The position numbers and the translations under genes are program-made. Positions 29,049-40,190 of a stretch of DNA of 64,000 bases are shown one piece after another. Numbering within the stretch: the first letter of the stretch is position 1; every line of letters starts with the position of its first letter. A model generated the notes under the pieces. That model worked only from the letters and a program-made list of their open reading frames with translations, did no database searches and had not been told where the DNA came from. The stretch covers positions 50,005 to 114,004 of the forward strand of contig NZ_FNAL01000010.1 in NCBI RefSeq assembly GCF_900101915.1, written 5' to 3'. This DNA is from Psychrobacter pacificensis. Lineage in GTDB: Bacteria; Pseudomonadota; Gammaproteobacteria; Pseudomonadales; Moraxellaceae.

Positions 29049-29063
29049 TGTTATAGTATAACA
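29049..29063. promoter_or_regulatory. Zur box between zur and znuA
   Basis: TGTTATA-G-TATAACA, a perfect 7-1-7 palindrome. It equals the core of the gammaproteobacterial Zur consensus as I remember it (TGTTATANTATAACA). It lies 62 bases from the zur start and 124 from the znuA start, so one site could control both directions. Confidence 0.85.
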
Positions 29064-29186
29064 TAATAAACGTGAAATCGAATCAGTTGTCTCACATCGC
29101 TTATATATATTGATCATTTTTTATCCAATGATGCGGCACGACACTGTGACTCATAACTTTGTTACTCATTGATTAAAGAGCTTACC

Positions 29187-30068
29187 ATGAACTCTGCTTT
29201 TACTTATTTACGACGCTCAATCATTACGTTACAGCGCTTACTGATTACAGGATTGGTAGTCTTAGGCTCTTTTACATTAAGCGCGCACGCAGCAACGGTC
29301 AGTGTCAGCAATCATCCCATGTTTTTACTCAGTCAAGCCGTAACGGAAGGCACACCTTCTGCTAACCAAATTTTACAAGCTGGCGATGTGGGGCATCATG
29401 GCAGTATTAGTCCAAGTGATAAGAAAGCCATTCAAGACAGTAAATTTGTGGTTTGGTTTGGTCCCTCATTAGAAAACAGCCTGACTGGCAGTTTAGAGAT
29501 GGCACCTAATGCCATTGACTTATTTGCTTTTGATGCTTTTACTCGGCATCCTCTTCGTGATATTCAAGGAAAGCCTATTGCGGGCACGTTTGATCCACAT
29601 ATCTGGCTCGATCCTGAAAATGCAAAGGCCATTACTCGTGCCTTAGCTGTTATTCATAGCCATGCCAATCCAGAGTATAAAAGTACCTACCAAGCCAACG
29701 CCAAAAAATTTGCACAGCGTATGGACAATGCTGTAGCGAAAATACAGCAATCCACACAAAAACAGCGTCCTTATTGGGCCTATCACGATGCCTATCAATA
29801 TATTGAAAATGCCACAAAAATAAAGCTGGCAGGTAGCTTAAGCCCAGACCATCACCTTGCTCCAAAAGCAAGTCAATTGCGCTGGCTTAATGATAATCGT
29901 CCAACCAAACAAATGTGCTTAGTCAATCAGAGCACCGCTAGCAAAGGATTGCTTGTCAAATTGCAGCCTATCAATACCACTGTCCAAATCGAAGACATGA
30001 GCGATAGCGAAGACTTTGTAGAAGGATGGACAGAAATGGCTCAGCAAATCCACCAATGTATATCCTAG
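29187..30068 (+). CDS. znuA: Zinc ABC transporter substrate-binding protein ZnuA
   Basis: Periplasmic zinc-binding protein of the ZnuABC importer. 293 residues from ATG 29187, which has AAAGAG upstream. Signal peptide of about 35 residues ending SAHA. Seen: the metal-site histidines in QILQAGDVGHHGSISPSD (about H70/H71), TFDPHIWLDPENA (about H138) and YWAYHDAYQYIEN (about H200), and SPDHHLAPKASQL. The long His/Asp-rich loop found in many ZnuA proteins between the first two sites is absent, and the usual CVFxEPQF motif is replaced by CLVNQSTASKG. Binding through the three histidines is still expected. Divergent from zur across the Zur box. Confidence 0.93.
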   Translation: MNSAFTYLRRSIITLQRLLITGLVVLGSFTLSAHAATVSVSNHPMFLLSQAVTEGTPSANQILQAGDVGHHGSISPSDKKAIQDSKFVVWFGPSLENSLTGSLEMAPNAIDLFAFDAFTRHPLRDIQGKPIAGTFDPHIWLDPENAKAITRALAVIHSHANPEYKSTYQANAKKFAQRMDNAVAKIQQSTQKQRPYWAYHDAYQYIENATKIKLAGSLSPDHHLAPKASQLRWLNDNRPTKQMCLVNQSTASKGLLVKLQPINTTVQIEDMSDSEDFVEGWTEMAQQIHQCIS

Positions 30069-30354
30069 AATAGGAATCTATTCGTTAGGGTTGTTCTATA
30101 AGCTAAAGTTTTAAAAAGAGTGAGACAGCTGTTTTTCAAGTATCTGGTACGGCTACGTAACATAGCAATACTAGTGGGTTGCGTTAGGTGACTGATAAAA
30201 GTCATATTTTACTTGCTTAATAGTGGCTGTCTCCTTATAATAAGTGGCGTTTTATTTTGGTTTAAAGATAATGCCTGTAGAGTAAGTCATTTACGGATAA
30301 AAGTGATGTAAGTATGCTATATTATCCCAATGCTGAAAGGCTATAGGAATATCG

Positions 30355-30753
30355 ATGACCAAGCCTGCCAAACGCACGCAAAAAGATAAAATAGGCATCT
30401 ATATCAAACGGCAAGCATGGATATTGTTTATCCTTATCATTATTGCTTGGATTATAGATACGATTTGGTTACGTAGTGAGCTTACTGTAGCAAAAAGCGC
30501 CGCCATTGGTGCGCTGCTCAGTTTTACGACTCAAGTTGTTTTTGCTTTTTTTATCTTTTGGTACACTGGATATCGCGCGCGCCAACATATCGTTAGCCAG
30601 CTATATCGAGGTCAGATGGCTAAATGGCTATTGACTGTGTTTGGTTTCGCACTAATTTTTATTACCGTACAACCCCTATCGGCACCTGCGCTATTTATCG
30701 GTTTTATGGTAATGCAAATTAGTCACAGTTGGATGTTGTGGCATATACGCTAG
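30355..30753 (+). CDS. atpI: ATP synthase protein I
   Basis: Small membrane protein at the head of the atp gene group; in relatives it assists assembly of the c-ring but is not part of the enzyme. 132 residues with four hydrophobic helices (AWILFILIIIAWIIDTIWL, AAIGALLSFTTQVVFAFFIF, WLLTVFGFALIFITV, PALFIGFMVMQISHSWMLW) and a basic N-terminus. The GALLSFTTQVVFAFFIFWYTG segment matches the AtpI pattern of gammaproteobacteria. Separated from atpB by an unusually long gap of 682 bases. Confidence 0.82.
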   Translation: MTKPAKRTQKDKIGIYIKRQAWILFILIIIAWIIDTIWLRSELTVAKSAAIGALLSFTTQVVFAFFIFWYTGYRARQHIVSQLYRGQMAKWLLTVFGFALIFITVQPLSAPALFIGFMVMQISHSWMLWHIR

Positions 30754-31198
30754 CGCTAATAAATGATCACTACATAGATAATTTATTCATAGTAATGGCA
30801 AGTCACCCTGCCGTCCAACTTCTCTATGACTAGTTCAAAAAGTCAAAGTACAAAACTGTCCCATGACAGCACCATTGATTATAAAAATCGAAGTATGAGC
30901 CTTTATATGAGGCGTAGTATGCAACGACACAATGATAGGGTAGAGTCAATTTAGCTACTAATATCATTGATGATTAAATTTTTACAGTTTAGTTATGGAC
31001 GACTAACTATATTAGTAGCCGTTATTGTCAGCTAACTTATTCATACATTGGATAATAAAATCATAATTGACTTTACACGAATACTACGCTGCATTAATAT
31101 AGACAGCTAAATATTTTGTTTATAAGCGCTGCACTAAGCGCCGGTCGTAAAAAACGGCCAGTAGACAAGCACATATATAATAATTTTGCGTATACATG

Positions 31199-31236
31199 CA
31201 AGGGCTATTACTGAGTTATCATAAGCCCTTTTTTGA
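31199..31236 (+). terminator. Terminator-like hairpin in the atpI-atpB gap
   Basis: AAGGGCT and AGCCCTT form a 7-bp stem with a long loop, followed by TTTTTT. Just upstream lies GGTCGT-aaaaa-ACGGCC (about 31142-31158), a second small stem. The 30754-31300 stretch has no convincing open frame. The hairpin either ends the atpI transcript about 450 bases past its stop or is the 3' end of a small RNA. Confidence 0.45.
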
Positions 31237-31300
31237 TAGCTAAAATTTATGTCAAGTTATCAAATATAGCATTAGTAATAGAACTATGGGTTGGATGTTG

Positions 31301-31328
31301 TTGGTTACATGGGTGCTTTTAGTATGAT
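31301..31328 (+). promoter_or_regulatory. Candidate promoter of the atp operon
   Basis: TTGGTT, 16 bases, then TATGAT with a TAG preceding it. It lies about 108 bases before the atpB start and after the terminator-like hairpin, so atpB and downstream genes probably have their own promoter separate from atpI. Confidence 0.45.
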
Positions 31329-31423
31329 TTATTTGTTTGCTTAATTGCAGGGCAAATAGAAATAACAAACCCCATCAGATGACAACCATATTTTTGGTAG
31401 TTGATTAAATCGTTGATTAATAA

Positions 31424-32302
<879 letters not shown>

Positions 32303-32317
32303 TTAGACATTCAATAG

Positions 32318-32584
<267 letters not shown>

Positions 32585-32602
32585 TCCGAAAGCTCAGTTG
32601 TA

Positions 32603-32661
32603 CATGTTTGGTGCTCAAGGGTTTTCTATTAAATATAGTCAAGATTTGACTACCAAACATG
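32603..32661 (+). other. Composite hairpin in the atpE-atpF spacer
   Basis: Outer arms CATGTTTGGT (32603-32612) and ACCAAACATG (32652-32661) pair perfectly over 10 bp. An inner stem AGTCAA-gat-TTGACT (32637-32651) abuts the 3' outer arm. No T-run follows. Its place directly after atpE fits an mRNA processing or stability structure that raises the level of the c-subunit message. Confidence 0.5.
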
Positions 32662-32701
32662 ATCAATGAAACTGGTTTTTCATTAACAAAGAGGTGATCA
32701 C

Positions 32702-33172
32702 GTGAATATCAATTTTACCCTCGTCGGTCAAGCCATTGCTTTTGCAATATTTGTGGTTTTTTGCATGAAATTCGTGTGGCCACCACTTATCGGTGCCATC
32801 AATGAGCGTCAGCGCAAAATCTCTGAAGGTTTGAATGCCGCAGAAAAAGCAAAAGCAGATTTGGCAACCGCGGAGCAAAATGTCCAGCAGGAACTTGATC
32901 TTGCAAAGACCAAGGCTGCCGCTCTAATCGAGCAAGCAAACAAGAGTGCCAATCAGCTCATCGAAGATGCAAAATCGCAAGCCCAAGCGGAAAGCGAGCG
33001 CATTCGTCAACAAGCGCAAGCGTCTATCGACCAAGAAATCAATCAAGCGCGTGAATCATTACGTGCCCAAGTTGCTGAACTGGCTGTACTTGGTGCAGAG
33101 AAGATTTTGCAAGACAAAGTCGATGTGCAAAAACATGCCAGTATGTTAGACCAACTGGCGGCGAAGCTGTAA
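32702..33172 (+). CDS. atpF: F-type ATP synthase subunit b
   Basis: Peripheral stalk subunit. 156 residues, GTG start with AGAGG upstream. Seen: an N-terminal membrane anchor ([20 protein letters not shown] with WPP following), then a long uninterrupted helical coiled coil rich in Ala, Gln, Lys and Glu ([20 protein letters not shown] and onward) that dimerises and ends at AAKL. Length is exactly that of the E. coli protein. Confidence 0.97.
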   Translation: MNINFTLVGQAIAFAIFVVFCMKFVWPPLIGAINERQRKISEGLNAAEKAKADLATAEQNVQQELDLAKTKAAALIEQANKSANQLIEDAKSQAQAESERIRQQAQASIDQEINQARESLRAQVAELAVLGAEKILQDKVDVQKHASMLDQLAAKL

Positions 33173-33185
33173 TTGTGAGGATATA

Positions 33186-33809
33186 ATGGCTGACTTATCA
33201 ACCTTAGCACGACCGTACGCTAAAGCCGCGTTTGACTATGCCAATGAAAACGGCGCTGTAAACGAGTGGGAAGATTTCTTACTTGTCGCTAGCACTGTTG
33301 TCAATGACAAGTCGTTCAGTACTTGGCTAGACAATCCAGCTGTTTCTGCTGAGCATAAGTCAGCTGCTTTGGTCGATCTTTATGGCTCACAAGTAGCCGG
33401 TGATAGCGACTCTGCTTTTAAACAGCTACTGGGCGAGAGCAAAGGTTCTCGCTACGGTAACAGTATTAGCTACCCTAAAGTATCACCCCAGCTCAATAAT
33501 TTTGTTAAGCAGTTGGCGCAACAAGAGCGTCTGGCGCTGCTTCCTGAAGTTTATGAGCATTATCGCCGTCACAAGGCAATAAGCTTAAAGCAGCTTGACG
33601 CATATGTGACTTCTGCCTACCCATTGACCCATGAACAGCGTCAAATGCTGCAAACGCGTCTTGCTACATCACTAAATGCAAGCATAGTCATTCATGAATC
33701 AGTGGATCCAAGCTTATTGGCAGGCGCTACAATCAAAGTCGGTGACAAAATCATTGATGATTCGATGCGCGGCAAGTTACAACAGTTAAAAACACAGCTA
33801 ACTGCCTAA
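33186..33809 (+). CDS. atpH: F-type ATP synthase subunit delta
   Basis: Connects the F1 head to the b2 stalk (OSCP homologue). 207 residues, against about 178 in most relatives. Seen: the N-terminal six-helix domain opening [16 protein letters not shown], and the C-terminal motif [20 protein letters not shown] followed by [17 protein letters not shown]. The extra length is an insert of roughly 25-30 polar residues near 75-105 ([20 protein letters not shown] region) between the N-terminal domain helices and [13 protein letters not shown]. 13 bases after atpF. Confidence 0.95.
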   Translation: MADLSTLARPYAKAAFDYANENGAVNEWEDFLLVASTVVNDKSFSTWLDNPAVSAEHKSAALVDLYGSQVAGDSDSAFKQLLGESKGSRYGNSISYPKVSPQLNNFVKQLAQQERLALLPEVYEHYRRHKAISLKQLDAYVTSAYPLTHEQRQMLQTRLATSLNASIVIHESVDPSLLAGATIKVGDKIIDDSMRGKLQQLKTQLTA

Positions 33810-33902
33810 TGCCATTTATCGACGCAGTCATATAATGTCTGCGTGACAGTAAGAGCATTTGAGTCAGTGGGCGGGTTATCATAAATTAAAGGAAACAAGG
33901 CA

Positions 33903-35447
33903 ATGCAACAATTGAATCCAGCGGAAATCAGTAACCTGATTAAGCAGCGTATTCAAGACCTTGATGCGGGTGCAACTGCAAAGAATGAAGGCACGATTGT
34001 CAAAGTATCTGACGGTATCGTGCAGATTCATGGTCTTGAAGATGCCATGTACGGCGAAATGATTGAGTTTGAAGGTGAAGTCTACGGAATGGCGCTTAAC
34101 TTAGAGCGTGATTCTGTTGGTGCAGTAGTACTAGGTGACTTCCTAAAATTACAAGAAGGTCAAAAAGCCTATTGTACTGGTCGCATTCTTGAAGTACCCG
34201 TAGGTCCTGAGCTGCTAGGCCGTGTTGTTGACGCTTTGGGTAATCCTATTGATGGCAAAGGTCCTATCGATGCCAAGATGACTGACAAAGTTGAAAAGAT
34301 CGCCCCTGGTGTTATCGATCGTCAGTCAGTAGATCAGCCAGTGATGACTGGTTATAAAGCCGTAGATACTATGATCCCAATCGGTCGTGGTCAGCGTGAG
34401 CTTATCATTGGTGACCGTCAGACTGGTAAAACAGCAATGGCTATCGATGCGATCATCGCACAGAAAGCTTCAGGCATTAAGTGTATATACGTGGCTATCG
34501 GTCAGAAACGTTCGACCATCGCTAACGTGGTACGTAAGCTTGAGCAAACTGGCGCACTAGAATACACCACTGTTGTGGTAGCTTCAGCGTCGGAGCCTGC
34601 AGCACTACAGTATATCGCGCCTTACTCAGGTTGTACGATGGGCGAATACTTCCGTGACCGCGGTGAAGATGCACTGATTGTATTCGATGATTTATCAAAG
34701 CAAGCCGTTGCTTATCGTCAGATTTCACTATTGCTACGTCGTCCGCCAGGTCGTGAAGCCTATCCTGGTGATGTATTCTATTTACACTCACGTTTACTTG
34801 AGCGTGCATCACGCGTAAACGCGGATTACGTAGAAAAGTTCACTAACGGTGAAGTGAAAGGTAAAACTGGTTCTTTAACCGCACTACCAATCATCGAAAC
34901 ACAAGCTGGTGACGTATCTGCATTCGTACCAACCAACGTCATTTCGATCACTGATGGTCAGATCTTCCTAGAGTCTAGCTTATTCGCCTCAGGTATCCGT
35001 CCAGCAGTCAACGCTGGTATCTCGGTATCGCGTGTTGGTGGTTCTGCTCAGACTAAGATCATCAAAAAGCTCTCTGGTGGTATTCGTACCGCACTGGCTC
35101 AGTATCGTGAATTGGCAGCATTTGCTCAGTTTGCCTCAGATCTTGATGACGCCACTCGCGAACAGCTTGATCATGGTGAGCGTGTGACTGAATTGATGAA
35201 GCAAAAGCAGTATCAGCCAATGTCAATCTCTGAGCAAGCAGCGGTTATCTATGCATCAAACGAAGGCTTTTTAGCTGACGTACCAGTCGAGAAGATTGGT
35301 TCTTTTGAGGAAGCCTACTTGCGTTATATGCATGATGAACAAAGTGAATTGATGCGTGAGATTGATGACACTGCGAACTACAATGATGATATCGCAGGTC
35401 GTTTAAAGTCAGCGTTAGAGACCTTTAAACAAAATCACAGTTATTAA
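33903..35447 (+). CDS. atpA: F-type ATP synthase subunit alpha
   Basis: Non-catalytic nucleotide-binding subunit of F1. 514 residues. Seen: N-terminal beta barrel, P-loop [15 protein letters not shown] (about residues 169-183), [14 protein letters not shown], the [20 protein letters not shown] block, and the alpha/beta signature region [19 protein letters not shown]. After the stop a spacer of 209 bases separates it from atpG; it carries an inverted repeat AGTGGCGC/GCGCCACT (35490-35497 and 35517-35524). Confidence 0.98.
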   Translation: MQQLNPAEISNLIKQRIQDLDAGATAKNEGTIVKVSDGIVQIHGLEDAMYGEMIEFEGEVYGMALNLERDSVGAVVLGDFLKLQEGQKAYCTGRILEVPVGPELLGRVVDALGNPIDGKGPIDAKMTDKVEKIAPGVIDRQSVDQPVMTGYKAVDTMIPIGRGQRELIIGDRQTGKTAMAIDAIIAQKASGIKCIYVAIGQKRSTIANVVRKLEQTGALEYTTVVVASASEPAALQYIAPYSGCTMGEYFRDRGEDALIVFDDLSKQAVAYRQISLLLRRPPGREAYPGDVFYLHSRLLERASRVNADYVEKFTNGEVKGKTGSLTALPIIETQAGDVSAFVPTNVISITDGQIFLESSLFASGIRPAVNAGISVSRVGGSAQTKIIKKLSGGIRTALAQYRELAAFAQFASDLDDATREQLDHGERVTELMKQKQYQPMSISEQAAVIYASNEGFLADVPVEKIGSFEEAYLRYMHDEQSELMREIDDTANYNDDIAGRLKSALETFKQNHSY

Positions 35448-35656
35448 TTTAACGGGTTAAGCCGAAGTGGTTATGACTGTCGTTAGAAAAGTGGCGCGTT
35501 GTCTGACTAGATATTGGCGCCACTGTCTTAACCATGACCGGTATTAGATCGCGTAATGCCACAAGATATAAAATGTTATTCTATAAAAGTGATGTTGTAT
35601 ATCAAATGATTGTTGCATGCGCCAATGCTTTTTAACCCTCTTATATTGGAATCATT

Positions 35657-36538
35657 ATGGCAAGCTTAAAAGAGATACGTGCCAAAGTCACCAGTATTAA
35701 AAGCACCCAGAAAATCACTCGTGCCATGCAAATGGTAGCAGCGAGTAAGATGCGCCGTGCTCAAGAGCGCATGGAAGTGGGTCGCCCGTATGCTGATAGT
35801 ATGCGCCGGGTTATTTCACATTTGGTGCATGCCTCATCAGACTACAAACATCCGTATATGGTATCGCGTCCAGTCAATAAGGTTGGCTATATTGTCATCA
35901 CCTCTGACCGTGGCCTAGCGGGTGGTTTGAATATTAACTTATTCAAAGCTTTAACTAAAAGTATCCAAGATTATCAAGATCAGTCAGTACAAGCTGAGTT
36001 TGCAGTCATCGGTGCCAAAGGTGTCAGCTTCTTCAAAAACTTTGGTGGTAATGTTACATCGGCTGTGACCGATTATGGTGACAAACCAACGTTTGAGCAA
36101 TTAAATGCACCGGTTCAAGCCATGCTTGAGGACTACAGTAACGGTAAACTTGACCGTATCTATGTGGTCTATAACCGATTCGTCAATGCGATGACTCAGA
36201 AGCCAACTGTTAATCAGTTGGTACCTCTACCAGAGCAGTCATTTGGTGATGAAGACAGTGGTCTACAGACAGAACTTAGCTGGGATTATATCTACGAGCC
36301 TGACATCAAGACGTTGATTGATGAATTGCTTGGTCGCTATATCGAGTCGATTGTTTATCAAGCGGTAATGGAAAACATTGCCTCTGAGCAGTCGTCACGT
36401 ATGGTCGCGATGAAAGCGGCAACAGATAATGCTGGTGACCTTATTAACGATTTACAGTTGGTTTATAACAAGCTGCGTCAAGCGGCGATTACCCGAGAAA
36501 TCTCGGAAATCGTTGGCGGTGCTGCTGCTGTTTCATAA
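35657..36538 (+). CDS. atpG: F-type ATP synthase subunit gamma
   Basis: Central rotor shaft of F1. 293 residues. Seen: the N-terminal helix [20 protein letters not shown] and [15 protein letters not shown], the [15 protein letters not shown] strand, and the C-terminal helix with [40 protein letters not shown]. Upstream TTGGAATC offers a weak ribosome-binding site. Confidence 0.98.
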   Translation: MASLKEIRAKVTSIKSTQKITRAMQMVAASKMRRAQERMEVGRPYADSMRRVISHLVHASSDYKHPYMVSRPVNKVGYIVITSDRGLAGGLNINLFKALTKSIQDYQDQSVQAEFAVIGAKGVSFFKNFGGNVTSAVTDYGDKPTFEQLNAPVQAMLEDYSNGKLDRIYVVYNRFVNAMTQKPTVNQLVPLPEQSFGDEDSGLQTELSWDYIYEPDIKTLIDELLGRYIESIVYQAVMENIASEQSSRMVAMKAATDNAGDLINDLQLVYNKLRQAAITREISEIVGGAAAVS

Positions 36539-36558
36539 TTGACTACACCTATATATAG

Positions 36559-38010
<1,452 letters not shown>

Positions 38011-38125
38011 GTTGTATGAGCATGAGTTAATGAGTAGGTATAATATAAATTTTATATCTACTCTTTAGTAACGCATCGCAGTGTTTACTGTTTTTTGATT
38101 GCGCTTTGATGGTAAGGAGTTAAGT

Positions 38126-38542
38126 ATGGCAACGTTACAATGTCGCGTCGTAAGTGCTCGTGAAGAGTTGTATTCAGGCGAAATTAGCATGTTAATAGCT
38201 ACTGGTACCGAAGGCGAGATTGGTGTATTGCCAGGTCACACACCGCTGATTACTTTGCTAAAACCGGGTGCAATGCGAGTGCAAAAAGCAAACGGCGAAG
38301 AAGAAATCATTTATGTTTCAGGTGGTGTACTAGAAGTACAACCAAAAATGGCAACTGTATTGGCTGATACCGCTATGCGTGCGCACAATCTTGACGAAAG
38401 CAAAATCGTTGAAGCACGCAAAAAAGCAGAGCAAATGCTGGTCAATCAGTCTGATACACTACAAACCAATGCAGCTTTAGCGTCGCTTGCAGAATCAGTC
38501 GGACAATTACAAACTATTCGCAAGTATAAAAACCGCGCGTAA
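38126..38542 (+). CDS. atpC: F-type ATP synthase subunit epsilon
   Basis: Regulatory rotor subunit of F1. 138 residues from ATG 38126 with AAGGAG upstream; the frame is open to 38099. Seen: MATLQCRVVSAREELYSGEI, GTEGEIGVLPGHTPLITLLK and the VSGGVLEVQPKMATVLADTA barrel, then two C-terminal helices ending YKNRA. Last gene of the operon; a terminator follows. Confidence 0.97.
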   Translation: MATLQCRVVSAREELYSGEISMLIATGTEGEIGVLPGHTPLITLLKPGAMRVQKANGEEEIIYVSGGVLEVQPKMATVLADTAMRAHNLDESKIVEARKKAEQMLVNQSDTLQTNAALASLAESVGQLQTIRKYKNRA

Positions 38543-38591
38543 AGCAGAGTTTTGGTTAGATATTTTTAGCTTGGATTCTCAAGCAACAATA

Positions 38592-38618
38592 AGACAGTCC
38601 TTTATGGACTGTTTTTTT
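38592..38618 (+). terminator. Terminator of the atp operon
   Basis: ACAGTCC-tttat-GGACTGT followed by seven T residues; a compact intrinsic terminator about 50 bases after atpC. Confidence 0.88.
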
Positions 38619-39151
38619 GTGCCTATGGATTTTTTATTGTCAGTCTTTTTTAAGCTAAATTCACTAAATTCAAATAGATGAATCCATCATTCATGTCTTC
38701 TTTAAAATATAGCCACTCATCCATTGTCACATAAAATAATATGAGAATTTGTCCAAAAGTGACTGGCGACAATCGTAATATGTCGTTATATTAGACAATG
38801 AAACATTGTAAATAGGGAGTGATGATTGAGCGCATGTAAGCTTAATGTATCACTCATTTTGACAATTTATATGTATTTAGGCAGTGATTGGCAAATCAGA
38901 ATAAAACGATTAGCCAGTAGAGGATAAATCACTTTATTCTTGGACGTAAACTAAAGTTTTATTCGGTATAGTTTATAGGTTTTGTTAACGACTATCAGCT
39001 ATAGTATAGCAAGCGATAGGTTTAATAGTATACTGTGCTGCTAAGTTTGTAACAGCTATACGAACATCGATTGTGCCACTTTATGGTGCTATTAATTTTT
39101 ACCGCTCTTACTTTTACTGCTTTTAATTTAGATGTATTAGAGGATATAACA
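38619..39151 (+). other. Intergenic region upstream of the bfmR-like gene
   Basis: About 530 AT-rich bases with no gene seen. A possible promoter is TTGTTA, 17 bases, TATAGC at 38982-39010, about 140 bases before the response regulator start. The TTTCWTMAAS tandem repeat found near 11.2 and 11.8 kb was not seen here. Confidence 0.35.
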
Positions 39152-39868
39152 ATGACAACGACTGAAGAAGACAACACCCCCCGAATCTTGATTGTTGAAG
39201 ATGATGAGCGTCTGGCCATGTTGACTCAAGATTACTTGGTCAAAAATGGTTTAGAAGTAGCAATTGAAACTGATGGTAACCGCGCTATTCGCCGTATCGT
39301 CAATGAGCAACCAGACATGGTCGTACTTGATGTTATGCTTCCTGGTAGCGATGGTCTGACCGTATGCCGTGAAGTGCGTCCGCATTATCAAAATCCAATT
39401 CTGATGTTGACTGCCCGTACTGAAGACATGGATCAAGTACTCGGCCTTGAGATGGGTGCTGATGATTATGTTGCCAAACCCGCCCAGCCGCGCGTACTAT
39501 TAGCTCGTATTCGTGCGTTATTGCGCCGCTCAGAAAATGCACCATCAGAAGATGTGCCACAGCGTCTAGAGTTTGGTGAGTTGGTCATCGATAACGGTGG
39601 TCGTTCAGTCACGCTTAGTGATGAGCTGGTAGATTTTACTAGCGCCGAATATGATTTATTATGGTTACTTGCATCGAATGCTGGTCGCATTTTATCGCGT
39701 GAAGATATCTTTGAGCGCCTGCGCGGTATTGAATATGATGGTCAAGATCGCTCTATTGACGTACGTATCTCGCGTATCCGTCCAAAAATCGGTGATGATC
39801 CAGAGAACCCAAAACGTATCAAAACAGTACGTAGTAAAGGCTACCTGTTCGTGAAAGAAGGTAACTAG
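39152..39868 (+). CDS. bfmR: OmpR-family response regulator, BfmR/RstA-like
   Basis: DNA-binding response regulator. 238 residues from ATG 39152, which has AGAGGA upstream. Seen: receiver domain with acidic pocket ILIVEDDER (E16-D18), phosphorylation Asp60 in MVVLDVMLPG, Thr in MLTART, Lys109 in DDYVAKP; then a winged-helix domain with LVDFTSAEYDLLWLLASNAG, ILSREDIFERLRGIEYDGQD, RSIDVRISRIRPKIGDDP and VRSKGYLF. As remembered, Acinetobacter BfmR shares most of these segments nearly word for word, including REVRPHY and MDQVLGLEMGADDYVAKP. BfmR there controls envelope, pili, capsule and stress genes. A terminator separates it from the kinase gene. Confidence 0.9.
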   Translation: MTTTEEDNTPRILIVEDDERLAMLTQDYLVKNGLEVAIETDGNRAIRRIVNEQPDMVVLDVMLPGSDGLTVCREVRPHYQNPILMLTARTEDMDQVLGLEMGADDYVAKPAQPRVLLARIRALLRRSENAPSEDVPQRLEFGELVIDNGGRSVTLSDELVDFTSAEYDLLWLLASNAGRILSREDIFERLRGIEYDGQDRSIDVRISRIRPKIGDDPENPKRIKTVRSKGYLFVKEGN

Positions 39869-39911
39869 GTCGAACTGATTCATATAGTCATGAAATATTG
39901 AGAATCACTTC

Positions 39912-39946
39912 ACAAAAAAACCAGCCATTATGCTGGTTTTTTTGTG
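39912..39946 (+). terminator. Terminator between bfmR-like and bfmS-like genes
   Basis: CACAAAAAAACCAGC and GCTGGTTTTTTTGTG around a 6-base loop; a long A/T-flanked stem with a U-run. It lies about 45 bases past the regulator stop. The kinase starts only at 40191, so it probably has its own promoter in the 39947-40190 stretch, which holds nothing else recognisable. Confidence 0.85.
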
Positions 39947-40190
39947 GCTAAATTTTAATTTTTAAACTTAAATGCGGTGTTATGTGGTTTAATTAAGCAA
40001 TTATTATAGACGCTGATTAAATACATAAACTATTTGCACGTTTTTTATGGAACATAATGGTATATGAACTTGAGTATATTATTTGGCGTTTAATCATTCT
40101 ATTCTACAGAGCTTGATATTAGTAATATAGCAGTGCTCATAGGCTATAAGATATCAGCAGTTTTTATTTATTAAGTTGGTCACGGCACGT

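Noticed and set aside
30063..30090. Small hairpin GAATAG-gaat-CTATTC after znuA
   Set aside because: Only 6 bp, AT-rich, and no T-run; not called a terminator.
39001..39151. Autoregulatory TTTCWTMAAS repeat before the bfmR-like gene
   Set aside because: Looked for and not found, so a direct link between this regulator and the 11.2/11.8 kb promoters stays hypothetical.
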